Source: a virus
IMG/VR virus record: IMGVR_UViG_3300025874_000119
Coordinates: 1 to 21,384 of that record
DNA: 21,384 nt
Direction: 5' to 3' (one strand)
Part shown: piece by piece, positions 7,278 to 14,000 of the stretch
How the letters are laid out: each line of letters opens with the position of its first letter
How positions within the stretch are numbered: position 1 is the first letter of the stretch
Translations under genes and position numbers: made by a program
The notes under the pieces: generated by a model
What the model saw: the letters and a program-made list of their open reading frames with translations, nothing else
Database searches by the model: none
Told to the model about the DNA's origin: nothing

Positions 7278-7302
7278 ATCATCGTTCTCGTTTATTTTGC
7301 AT

Positions 7303-7331
7303 ATTATAACACACTTCCGCTGAGAAGTCCA
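7303..7331 (-). promoter_or_regulatory. Sigma70-like promoter for gp55
   Basis: Minus strand TGGACT (7326-7331), 17 bases, TATAAT (7303-7308) preceded by TGTGT. The -10 is perfect and the -35 matches TTGACA at four of six positions. Confidence 0.7.
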
Positions 7332-7334
7332 GCG

Positions 7335-7742
7335 CTAAATTTCACACACTCGTCTTCGTAGATCACTAGAACTAAATCGATGGTCTCTACGGTTGAAGTG
7401 CAAGTCTATATCACGTTTACGACATATGTCCTTACCAGTGAAATCTTGATCCCTATACTCGTCACCAAGTATTCTGACATCAATACTGTACATATTAAGA
7501 ATGTCCTCTAGATCTTCTTCACCCCCATATGGAATAATCTCATCAACGTAACCAACTGCCTTGAGTTGTGCGTACCGTTCGACTACCGTCTGGATAGGTT
7601 TGTTTTTGCCTTTACGGCCAGAAGGATCCACTTGCAACCCACAGATAAGGTAGTCACAGTGATCTTTTGCTTCTCTCAACATCGACACATGACCAGCATG
7701 TAATAAATCAAATGCGGAACATGTAAATCCAATCTTTTTCAT
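7335..7742 (-). CDS. Cytidylyltransferase-like nucleotidyltransferase
   Basis: 135 aa, the length of TagD-type glycerol-3-phosphate cytidylyltransferases. The nucleotide-binding motif HAGH is at residues 15-18 in GFTCSAFDLLHAGH, and the second family motif is at 124-131 (SSSDLRRR, in place of the RTxGISTT type). The family joins a nucleotide (usually CMP) to a phosphorylated alcohol or sugar; the substrate here is unknown. RILGDEYRDQDFTGK fits the core sheet of the fold. It precedes gp55 on the same strand. A weak promoter (CTGACT-N17-TATTAT on the minus strand) may lie upstream, overlapping an opposite consensus promoter. Confidence 0.85.
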   Translation of the reverse strand: MKKIGFTCSAFDLLHAGHVSMLREAKDHCDYLICGLQVDPSGRKGKNKPIQTVVERYAQLKAVGYVDEIIPYGGEEDLEDILNMYSIDVRILGDEYRDQDFTGKDICRKRDIDLHFNRRDHRFSSSDLRRRVCEI

Positions 7743-7760
7743 AATTATCTCATTAATCGC

Positions 7761-7789
7761 TTGACAGAAGTTGCGGGCATCTGTATAAT
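7761..7789 (+). promoter_or_regulatory. Perfect-consensus sigma70 promoter with no downstream gene
   Basis: Plus strand TTGACA (7761-7766), 17 bases, TATAAT (7784-7789), preceded by TG. It lies in the 83-base gap between two minus-strand genes and points into the antisense strand of the 7826-8254 gene. No plus-strand frame with a ribosome site follows; the first ATG is immediately closed by TAA. Confidence 0.7.
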
Positions 7790-7825
7790 AGAAGCACTTC
7801 TTCTGCCAGTCAGTATATGTAAAAT

Positions 7826-8254
7826 TCAGTGAACTGTTTTCTCTGGATCTGGAAACTGTAATACATTACTATTATTAGAGTCTCTACCCATACTATTCAG
7901 TACTCTATCGTAAATGTCCTCTGAAGTCATACCTTCTTCTTCATCAGCCATCATCCTATTTTTTTCGACTGCACTGATTGAGTATAGGTACTGTTTCATC
8001 ATTGTAGGACTTGGGTAAGTAACGGATACCACATGTATTGATTTCAAGATAACATAAACTTCCGGATCATCTTGATACGTCATGTAGGTTCGAAACGAAT
8101 GGTACCGTGTACCCTCTTCGTCAATATCCGTTTGAAGCTTCAACGCACGTCTTATCACTAGATCATATTCATCTTCCTCGATGATCTCACACAAGACTTC
8201 TTCTCCTGTAGACAACTTAATATGTTTAATGTCATACGGATTCAATTCACTCAT
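7826..8254 (-). CDS. Hypothetical protein, possible Sm-like N-terminal fold
   Basis: 142 aa from the ATG at 8254; a GTG codon directly upstream is in frame, but the GGGA ribosome site fits the ATG. The N-terminal block (HIKLSTGEEVLCEIIEEDEY, then DLVIRRALKL) has the strand-G-E-strand pattern of Sm/LSm-type beta barrels, and VYVILKSIHVVSVTYPS could complete the barrel. The C-terminal half is acidic and ends NVLQFPDPEKTVH. I know such proteins only as conserved unknowns in T4-like marine phages. It overlaps the end of uvsW by eight bases, so translation is probably coupled. An antisense consensus promoter lies just past its 3' end. RNA binding would be an inference from the fold only. Confidence 0.75.
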   Translation of the reverse strand: MSELNPYDIKHIKLSTGEEVLCEIIEEDEYDLVIRRALKLQTDIDEEGTRYHSFRTYMTYQDDPEVYVILKSIHVVSVTYPSPTMMKQYLYSISAVEKNRMMADEEEGMTSEDIYDRVLNSMGRDSNNSNVLQFPDPEKTVH

Positions 8255-9743
8255 CACTTTTCCCTTTCAAGTTTATAGGATAAATCTTATGTCTAAACTT
8301 CTCTTTATTATATATCTTTATTCTTTCTGCACTGTGGCGCAACGTGAAATTCTTATACGTTGTTGTGTGTAGGTCATCAGCAATGTCAAACAACTTGGTC
8401 GTTGCATTGTTGTCAGACTTTCTCAGTCCTCGTCCGATCGATTGGAGAACTTTGACTTGAGACTTTGAAGGACTTGCAAACACAATATTGTGTAGGTTGC
8501 GAATATTAATCCCAGTGCTAAAAGTCCCCATACTAGCGATAATAATTCCATCATCTTGACTCTCCACGATGCCTCTAATTTGTTCCCGATCGGCGGCATC
8601 GACCTCACCAGAAACGTAAAATACCTTACGGTCTTCTTTTGCTTTGTTGCGTACCGCCTCGAATAAGACCTTACCGTGTTTCTCGACAAACTGGAATAAC
8701 ACCAGAGTATTCCCTTTTTGGGATAATGCGAGATTTGTTACAAAGCGAACTCTGTCTTCATTAGTTACTATATAGTCGATCTCTTCCTGATAGGTTTTGC
8801 CTTCCATCATTGCACAGATGTCGTTATGGTACCGCAGTAACAGGACTGATATATCCAGATCCGCCAAGGTTTGACTTTCCATTAGTTTTACGGTGGTAGT
8901 CACCGTGAATACGGGGCCGAATAAACCTTCCAGTACTAATTTGTTTGTCTCAGTACCATCTAGTGTACCAGTCGTACCCCATCTATATTCAGCATTGACA
9001 CACTTGTCCATCATCGTAGATAGAGACTTTGCCTTAAATAGATGTACCTCATCCCCAAACACAGAGTCGAACTGCGTAAACCACTCTGGGGGGAATCTGT
9101 AGATAGATTGCCATGTAGATACGATGATTCTCTTATCTGTTACCTTCTCCTTACCGGAGTAGATACGATGTACATTATTCTGTACATCATAACCATAGTC
9201 TTCAAAGTCTTTGTACATCTGTTCCACTAGACTTGTAGTGGGAACAATAATGAGTGTCTTACCTTCGGTTCGTTCTTGAACCCATCGCATCAGATTATAG
9301 ATGATGAATGACTTACCTGATCCTGTCGGAGATAACAGTAACGCTCTCTTCTCTTCTATACCGTGGACGATTGCGTCATACTGATAACCCCGTGGTTCGA
9401 ATGGTGGTTCGTAGTCTTTGAGTTCTTTCATCAAAGATGGGTGGTCAACCTTGTTCTTAATCTCTGGATGACCAAACTCATCACTGTCCATCAACTGTAA
9501 CGGGTAGTACCTATCTGCACAGAATTTCTTCAGATGTTTGTACAGTCCAACAGGCAACGTCTTAGTCACCATGTTGAATAGTTTAATCTTCCCGTCCCAC
9601 CGTCTTGCCTTAAACGCTGGCATAAACTTGTGGCCAGGCACAAAGAACGAGAAGTAATCTCGTAACTCTTGCGCTTGATGTGCATTACACTGCACCATTA
9701 ATAGTGAGTGACTCTGCAATCCTATGGTAATGTTGTTATCCAT
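8247..9743 (-). CDS. uvsW: Recombination DNA-RNA helicase UvsW
   Basis: 498 aa, against 503 for T4 UvsW, an SF2 helicase that unwinds R-loops and branched DNA and drives the switch from origin to recombination-dependent replication. After an N-terminal domain of about 110 residues (PGHKFMPAFKARRWDGKIKL), the helicase motifs follow: the Q-motif region RGYQYDAI near 118-125, Walker A SPTGSGKS at 138-145, DEVH at 231-234, TGTLDG near 259-263, GTFSTGINI near 406-414, and QSIGRGLRKS at 434-443. The start overlaps the end of the glutaredoxin gene by eight bases. T4 uvsW is expressed late; no TATAAATA is seen directly before this gene. Confidence 0.95.
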   Translation of the reverse strand: MDNNITIGLQSHSLLMVQCNAHQAQELRDYFSFFVPGHKFMPAFKARRWDGKIKLFNMVTKTLPVGLYKHLKKFCADRYYPLQLMDSDEFGHPEIKNKVDHPSLMKELKDYEPPFEPRGYQYDAIVHGIEEKRALLLSPTGSGKSFIIYNLMRWVQERTEGKTLIIVPTTSLVEQMYKDFEDYGYDVQNNVHRIYSGKEKVTDKRIIVSTWQSIYRFPPEWFTQFDSVFGDEVHLFKAKSLSTMMDKCVNAEYRWGTTGTLDGTETNKLVLEGLFGPVFTVTTTVKLMESQTLADLDISVLLLRYHNDICAMMEGKTYQEEIDYIVTNEDRVRFVTNLALSQKGNTLVLFQFVEKHGKVLFEAVRNKAKEDRKVFYVSGEVDAADREQIRGIVESQDDGIIIASMGTFSTGINIRNLHNIVFASPSKSQVKVLQSIGRGLRKSDNNATTKLFDIADDLHTTTYKNFTLRHSAERIKIYNKEKFRHKIYPINLKGKSDE

Positions 9744-9981
9744 TGAGGGACTTATTCAACTCCGTGTATCCACCAATGTGGTTCCACTCTTCACCCTCTA
9801 CGGTAAAGATCTGAGGAACAGTGCGGAATACTTGACCAGCCACCGACATCAACCGTTCCTGTTCGGACAATGCGATTTGCGTCAGATCACGGTAATCGTA
9901 CTCTAGTCCTTTACGTTCCAGTAGATCCTTCGCTTGTCTGCAATATCCACAGACGGGTGTTCCTACTACTATATACTTCAT
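9736..9981 (-). CDS. Glutaredoxin
   Basis: 81 aa. The redox site is CGYC at residues 11-14 after a beta strand (YIVVGTPV). The cis-proline motif TVPQIF is near 54-59, and GGYTEL near 69-74 is the usual glutathione-binding loop. It would reduce disulfides, most likely feeding a ribonucleotide reductase, as T4 NrdC does; no reductase is in the window. AGGAG lies seven bases before the ATG. It sits between uvsY and uvsW with overlaps or near-overlaps on both sides. Confidence 0.92.
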   Translation of the reverse strand: MKYIVVGTPVCGYCRQAKDLLERKGLEYDYRDLTQIALSEQERLMSVAGQVFRTVPQIFTVEGEEWNHIGGYTELNKSLNG

Positions 9982-9982
9982 C

Positions 9983-10432
9983 TTATGCTCCTGCCTCGAA
10001 TTGTTTCCATCTGATCATATTTCCGATCGTCTGATGTCTCCAGTTAAGGTTATTTACTATTTCATTAAGTGTCTCAATTACAGTCTTTAGGTACGCAATC
10101 TTTTCTTCACTACGTTGAATTTCCGGATCGGAGTCGTAGTAATGTTCCATTTCGCCCTTCAGTATCTTCAAACCGTTGAACGGGTCTGGTTCCCACCCTT
10201 TATGTTTGAGGGTGTTCTCGTCCATCTTGCCATTGTAGTACAACCACTTATCTTTCAACAGAATCTTCTGTACGTGATCGGCACGTTTTAAGGACAACTT
10301 GGCTGTGGACAGGTATTGTAAATATTTTGCGTGTAACATCGGAGTGTTACGGGACGTTTCGTCCAGTTGATGTGTAGGGATTTGACAGTCTGTCTTCCAC
10401 TCACTCAATATCAATTCTAAATCTAACTTCAT
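9983..10432 (-). CDS. uvsY: Recombination mediator UvsY
   Basis: 149 aa, against 137 for T4 UvsY, which loads the UvsX recombinase onto gp32-coated single-stranded DNA. The match is by pattern: an N-terminal helix with acidic pairs (LDLELILSEWKTDCQI), a MLHAKYLQYLSTAKLSLKRA block parallel to T4 VMLYSKWLNKHSSIKKEML, a YYNGKMDENTL block parallel to YYSGRGDGDEF, and the closing IRWKQFEAGA parallel to T4 DMRAFEAGK. It lies beside uvsW, as in cyanophage-type genomes. The start has AGGA seven bases upstream. Confidence 0.88.
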   Translation of the reverse strand: MKLDLELILSEWKTDCQIPTHQLDETSRNTPMLHAKYLQYLSTAKLSLKRADHVQKILLKDKWLYYNGKMDENTLKHKGWEPDPFNGLKILKGEMEHYYDSDPEIQRSEEKIAYLKTVIETLNEIVNNLNWRHQTIGNMIRWKQFEAGA

Positions 10433-10435
10433 AAT

Positions 10436-11083
10436 TTATTCCTCATTCTTTATATAGTCTATCATATCTAACCAATAGTCTTGATCATACCCTAATGTAA
10501 AACTCAATGTAATTCTATAACAGTCAGTGTACGCACAATGGTATATGACTGGTCTTTCTTCTTCGTAACTTGCAAAGTATCCTACCTTACACGACCAACC
10601 TTTCTTGTCATGCATAGTATTTATCTTTCCGTTATCTACCCATTTGAACCAACCATCTCCGGTCTCACTCCATGTAAATATGACATTGAACGATGACGCA
10701 TTTGCGTTATTGTGCCAGTCTATAAATCCTTTAGGTGGATACAACTGAGACAATGCGGAAGAATGTAGACCCAATTCTGTCTTGAGTCGATCGTTGATTT
10801 CATTGAAGTCTTTCTCGTACAACGCCTTCGCTTCAGCATCCGGTTGATTATAGTGTTGAGGTTTTATTGGATGCGAGTACGCAGCTGCGGGCAGACCGTC
10901 ATGGTCTGATCCCTTCTTCATTAATTCGTCTAGGTATTGTTCGGATGTGAAGTGATCGCCTTTGTCAATATGACTTGTCATGCAATCACTTGTTTTTGTA
11001 ACATCATATTTCTCACGATACAAATAACGAAATCTTTCTAATATATCAAGAACACGATGGTTCTTCACTTCAATAAATTTCAT
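10436..11083 (-). CDS. 2OG-Fe(II) oxygenase-like protein with variant metal motif
   Basis: 215 aa. The C-terminal half has the order of a 2OG-Fe(II) oxygenase core: H124-N-N126 in FIDWHNNANASSFNVIFTWS, GDGWFKWVDNGK, then H182 and R190 in VIYHCAYTDCYRITLSF. The usual HxD is HxN here, as I recall for some phage homologues, so iron binding and activity are uncertain. Residues 1-110 are helical and unlike other proteins I know. It lies between the late-promoter-driven tail gene and uvsY; its ribosome site (GAGG) overlaps the previous stop, so it is probably transcribed late with that gene. The target could be a virion protein or a nucleic acid; the sequence does not say. Confidence 0.65.
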   Translation of the reverse strand: MKFIEVKNHRVLDILERFRYLYREKYDVTKTSDCMTSHIDKGDHFTSEQYLDELMKKGSDHDGLPAAAYSHPIKPQHYNQPDAEAKALYEKDFNEINDRLKTELGLHSSALSQLYPPKGFIDWHNNANASSFNVIFTWSETGDGWFKWVDNGKINTMHDKKGWSCKVGYFASYEEERPVIYHCAYTDCYRITLSFTLGYDQDYWLDMIDYIKNEE

Positions 11084-11084
11084 A

Positions 11085-11576
11085 CTACCTCAGTTCAAAT
11101 GACGAAAATCTAAACTCCACGTTGAAGGTTAAGAATTGTACAGTCGATGTATTCGCCTGCAACTGTATAGAACTAATGTTTGTTGGTATACAGTCTTTAT
11201 ATAGGATCTGCGTATTGGAGTTGTTATGACTCGTTAAGATACTTACCACGATATCCTGATACGGATTAAATTGGGCATCAGTGTTAGATGTCTGAGGGGA
11301 GTTGATCGTTCCCTCTAACCAAGACTGCATCTCTTTATATGATGTCATGTTCTCGTCCAGTATAATATCCAAGGCAAGACTACCGTATGTGATCTTGTCA
11401 CCCGCTAATGGAATAGACGTTATGCGTGGCGTACCAAGTTCTAACGGAGAAACGGTAGAGCCCGGATGCGTCACACCCTGTGCAAAGTACTCAAGGTTCG
11501 GGTAATTTTGCCTACTAATTATAACACGAAACCCAGTAGGTTGCAAGTAGTTTTTGTTTGTTGTTAGTTCTGCCAT
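11085..11576 (-). CDS. Tail tube-fold protein, gp19/gp54-like
   Basis: 163 aa. It shares the fold pattern of the tail tube protein encoded at 19685-20212: GFRVIISR start, an EMQSWLEG helix near 85-92, then YKDCIPTNISSIQL and TFNVEFRF at the end, parallel to FRGCFPTNVSEIAL and TVEFAIQY in gp19. T4 gp54, the tube initiator on the baseplate, has a similar block (FTGCIPISVSAPEL). It may be a tube initiator, a terminator or a baseplate component; position after gp23 and before uvsY is where cyanophages have a tail completion gene. Exact late promoter TATAAATA lies 22-29 bases before the ATG, and GGAG seven bases before it. Confidence 0.75.
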   Translation of the reverse strand: MAELTTNKNYLQPTGFRVIISRQNYPNLEYFAQGVTHPGSTVSPLELGTPRITSIPLAGDKITYGSLALDIILDENMTSYKEMQSWLEGTINSPQTSNTDAQFNPYQDIVVSILTSHNNSNTQILYKDCIPTNISSIQLQANTSTVQFLTFNVEFRFSSFELR

Positions 11577-11597
11577 TAATGTTCTCCTGTATCCTTC

Positions 11598-11605
11598 TAT
11601 TTATA
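11598..11605 (-). promoter_or_regulatory. T4-type late promoter
   Basis: Exact TATAAATA on the minus strand, in the gap before the gp19-like tail gene. It is the octamer recognised by the gp55 form of RNA polymerase. Confidence 0.85.
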
Positions 11606-11638
11606 CGATAACTAACTCAAAGATCGTTTAAATATCGC

Positions 11639-11667
11639 TTGACTTAATTTGCTACATACTGTATAAT
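11639..11667 (+). promoter_or_regulatory. Sigma70-like promoter for the plus-strand island
   Basis: Plus strand TTGACT (11639-11644), 17 bases, TATAAT (11662-11667), preceded by CTG. It lies 26 bases before the ATG of the DruA-like gene and is divergent from the late promoter at 11598-11605. Confidence 0.85.
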
Positions 11668-11692
11668 GTGTAACAGATGATGAGGAAAGTAA

Positions 11693-12823
11693 ATGATTTT
11701 AGAACATAAAGATGCGTTATACGCAGCAAATGCTTTTGATGAGTTCTTTGGAAACATAGAACGCATCGATGAATACATGAGACAGATCAAGATGGAACGT
11801 ATGGAATCCTTTCCGTACTCTCTGCCTGGCATGGGGCCAGAAGAAGATCTGTTCAGCAACTTCGATATCCATCCGTCCGAGATGGAGTTTGTAATACAAG
11901 AATCGCCCGCACAACAGTTCATGTCCTACATGGAGATTGTCACGTCCGCACCTGTGGAAGCATCAATTCCTGGCAAGGGACTGAAGTGGGTTATCAAGGA
12001 AAAGAATACTAACAGTGTTGTTGGTATGATTCGTTTCGGTTCTCCTACTATTAATAGTAGACCACGGAACGAATGGTTAGGACGACCACTAGACAGTATG
12101 AATCCAGACGTAATGAAACGGTTCAATGACTCCGCAATCATGGGGTTCAACATTGTACCGACTCAACCGTTTGGTTACAACTATCTTGGTGGTAAGTTAC
12201 TGGCCGCAATTTGTTGTTCCCACCACACACGTGAGGCATTGAACAAGAAGTACAATTCAAACTTCTGCATGTTCGAGACTACTTCGTTATATGGGTCAAC
12301 AAAGTCTGCATCGCAGTATGATGGTATGAAACCATTTCTGCGGTTCAATGGTTTGACAGACTCAAACTTCTTACCACTAATCAATGACGACACCTACCGC
12401 AGACTAAGTGCATGGTTCATTGAAAAGAATGGTGGTGAACCCTTGGTTCCTGTGGACGCCTCATCTCGTAAACTAAAAACACAGACCAAGATGGCATCTA
12501 TTATCAAAGCCTCTCTCAAGGTACATGATGAGAATGCCTATAAGAAGTTCTGTCAAACTTATTCGGATGCAAAGGGACTGACGGAACGTAAACGTTCTTT
12601 CGTGTCTACCTATGGGTATGACAATGTCCCTGCGTATTTGAATCTAGAAACAGATACATTGATCAAGAAAGAGAACTTTGACAGATTCTCTCTTGAGGGT
12701 GTTACCGCATGGTGGAGAAAGAATGCCGTCAAGCGTTATGACAAACTCAAGGGTGATGGTCGTTTGCGTAGACAAGTAGAGACTTGGAACGTCAATGCAG
12801 ACGATATCGATATTATAAGATAA
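11693..12823 (+). CDS. DUF4338/DruA-like protein, possible GNAT-like fold
   Basis: 376 aa. Not firmly identified. The middle part shows an order of motifs that I associate with DUF4338, the DruA family of the Druantia defence system: SVVGMIRFGSP (108-118), NEWLGRPL (126-133), FNIVPTQPFGYNYLGGKLLA (152-171), EALNKKYN (181-188), FCMFETTSLYG (191-201), and FLRFNG (215-220). The strand-P-loop-helix pattern at 152-175 followed by a strand ending ETT also recalls GNAT acyltransferases. Residues 1-90 are acidic and unique; 250-376 are basic (WWRKNAVKRYDKLKG), suggesting nucleic acid contact. AGGA lies six bases before the ATG. First gene of the plus-strand island, followed by a ParB-like gene. Function unknown; DNA modification or counter-defence are guesses. 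Confidence 0.55.
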   Translation: MILEHKDALYAANAFDEFFGNIERIDEYMRQIKMERMESFPYSLPGMGPEEDLFSNFDIHPSEMEFVIQESPAQQFMSYMEIVTSAPVEASIPGKGLKWVIKEKNTNSVVGMIRFGSPTINSRPRNEWLGRPLDSMNPDVMKRFNDSAIMGFNIVPTQPFGYNYLGGKLLAAICCSHHTREALNKKYNSNFCMFETTSLYGSTKSASQYDGMKPFLRFNGLTDSNFLPLINDDTYRRLSAWFIEKNGGEPLVPVDASSRKLKTQTKMASIIKASLKVHDENAYKKFCQTYSDAKGLTERKRSFVSTYGYDNVPAYLNLETDTLIKKENFDRFSLEGVTAWWRKNAVKRYDKLKGDGRLRRQVETWNVNADDIDIIR

Positions 12824-12904
12824 TATTCTTATATATACTATTGTGTTTTAGGATTCTCAATGAGTCTTCTACTTCACTTAATTTAATCCAATAGGAGAAA
12901 TACC

Positions 12905-13891
12905 ATGGCTATTATAACATTAGCTGATTATATCAACACAAATCTAGACAATATCGCGTTACCCGACTACACTGAACTTGGTGTAGAATCCGTACAAAAC
13001 ATTGTACTATCTTTTGACCAGATTCATATTGATGATATCACTGGCAATGTAGGTAAGGTAGACACCCACACTGGAGCTGAGATCGAACAACTTAGGTTGT
13101 CTTTCGCTGACGGTGTCGATTCCCAAGAGTTTCCACCCGCAGTTTATTATCGTGGTGCGGCCTTCAATAAACCATACGTCCTTGTATATGGTTACGGTAG
13201 ATCCGAAGCGATTCGTGCTTTGGGACAAACAGAGTGGATCTTTACTTTGTTCTCTGGTACACCAGAACAGATGGAAGACGTACAGGCACAAGAGAACGAG
13301 GGATATCCCAAGCGACTAAACAAAGAAGTCGATATGCGTAAACACCTGAGTCGCAAAGTTGCAAATGGTCGCATCAAGAATACAGAGAAGGCGATTACCG
13401 CAGAGTTCATTAGAATCTACGGTAAGACACGAGATAAGACCTGTCGTAACCGTGTAGTGAAAATGGTTATGGAAGAGGCAGATACGCCACAACCGTATAT
13501 CCTATATACCTCTGTCCCTAAAGTACAGGATTGGGTATCTAACCACTCTGCGGTAGAACATGTTATCGGTGGTGAGTTTAGTGAGGAAACCAACGCATAC
13601 GGTGTATGTATCGGTGAAGGTTATCAGTATCGTGTTATCATGCAGGCTGTTAATCGTTACATGGAGACGGGTAAGTTTACCAACCTTATTGGTCATGTAG
13701 GCGCACCGACTTCAAAGGCGACACTAGAGATCAAACGAAAGAGATTTGTTGATCAGTTAAGCACGCACAGACAGGCATTGGAGTATTGTGGGTTGACTAC
13801 ATTCCCCGTGAGACTTCTTGGTTTCTTACCACAAGAACAGGGTAAAGAAAGTTTAAAACAATTAGTAAAATATTCCTTGCCAAACAACTAG
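12905..13891 (+). CDS. ParB/sulfiredoxin-fold protein with HTH
   Basis: 328 aa. The N-terminal half resembles a ParB N-terminal (ParB/Srx) domain: AVYYRGAAFNKPYVLVYGYG then RSEAIRALG (96-107), matching the strand plus GHRRxxA box of that family, and QAQENEGYPKRLNKEVDM (127-144), matching the AxxEN...L...E box. A helix-turn-helix-like stretch follows at about 160-190 (TEKAITAEFIRIYGKTRDKT). The C-terminal 130 residues are not recognised. ParB-fold proteins bind or hydrolyse nucleotides and bind DNA; some act as nucleases. AGGAG lies seven bases before the ATG. It is 81 bases after the DruA-like gene on the same strand, with no terminator between, so the two are probably one transcript and may work together. 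Confidence 0.65.
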   Translation: MAIITLADYINTNLDNIALPDYTELGVESVQNIVLSFDQIHIDDITGNVGKVDTHTGAEIEQLRLSFADGVDSQEFPPAVYYRGAAFNKPYVLVYGYGRSEAIRALGQTEWIFTLFSGTPEQMEDVQAQENEGYPKRLNKEVDMRKHLSRKVANGRIKNTEKAITAEFIRIYGKTRDKTCRNRVVKMVMEEADTPQPYILYTSVPKVQDWVSNHSAVEHVIGGEFSEETNAYGVCIGEGYQYRVIMQAVNRYMETGKFTNLIGHVGAPTSKATLEIKRKRFVDQLSTHRQALEYCGLTTFPVRLLGFLPQEQGKESLKQLVKYSLPNN

Positions 13892-13906
13892 AGTTTGTGT
13901 TATAAT
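13877..13906 (+). promoter_or_regulatory. Sigma70-like promoter for tRNA-Gly
   Basis: TTGCCA (13877-13882), 18 bases, TATAAT (13901-13906) preceded by TGTGT. It overlaps the 3' end of the ParB-like gene; the expected start is a few bases before the mature tRNA 5' end. Confidence 0.65.
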
Positions 13907-13919
13907 ATACACATATTAT

Positions 13920-13991
13920 GCGGAGTTAGTATAATGATTACGTTAGGTGTCCAACCTAAAGATGGAGGTTCAAGTCCTCTGCTCCGCTCCA
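13920..13991 (+). tRNA. tRNA-Gly(UCC), atypical
   Basis: A 72-nt cloverleaf. The acceptor stem GCGGAGT/GCTCCGC pairs in 7 positions with one G-U. The D arm is short (GTA/TAC stem). The anticodon stem TTAGG/CCTAA is perfect with loop TGTCCAA. The T stem GGAGG/CCTCT encloses TTCAAGT. The discriminator is T and CCA is encoded; U73 and the GCGG start are normal for tRNA-Gly, and T4 has a tRNA-Gly(UCC) that starts the same way. By this folding, position 33 is G rather than the near-invariant U, and the D loop has GA in place of GG. It has its own promoter and terminator. Confidence 0.8.
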
Positions 13992-14000
13992 ATCTCTCTA

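Noticed and set aside
7784-7825. Possible small plus-strand gene or terminator after the antisense promoter
   Set aside because: The only nearby ATG is followed at once by TAA, and the short CAGT/ACTG hairpin before TTTT has too small a loop to be convincing.
11644-12393. Minus-strand frames opposite the DruA-like gene
   Set aside because: The plus-strand gene has a promoter, ribosome site and coherent protein; the opposite frames have none of these.
13930-13937. TATAAT inside the tRNA-Gly D arm
   Set aside because: It is part of the tRNA structure (also found in T4 tRNA-Gly) and has no -35 at suitable distance.
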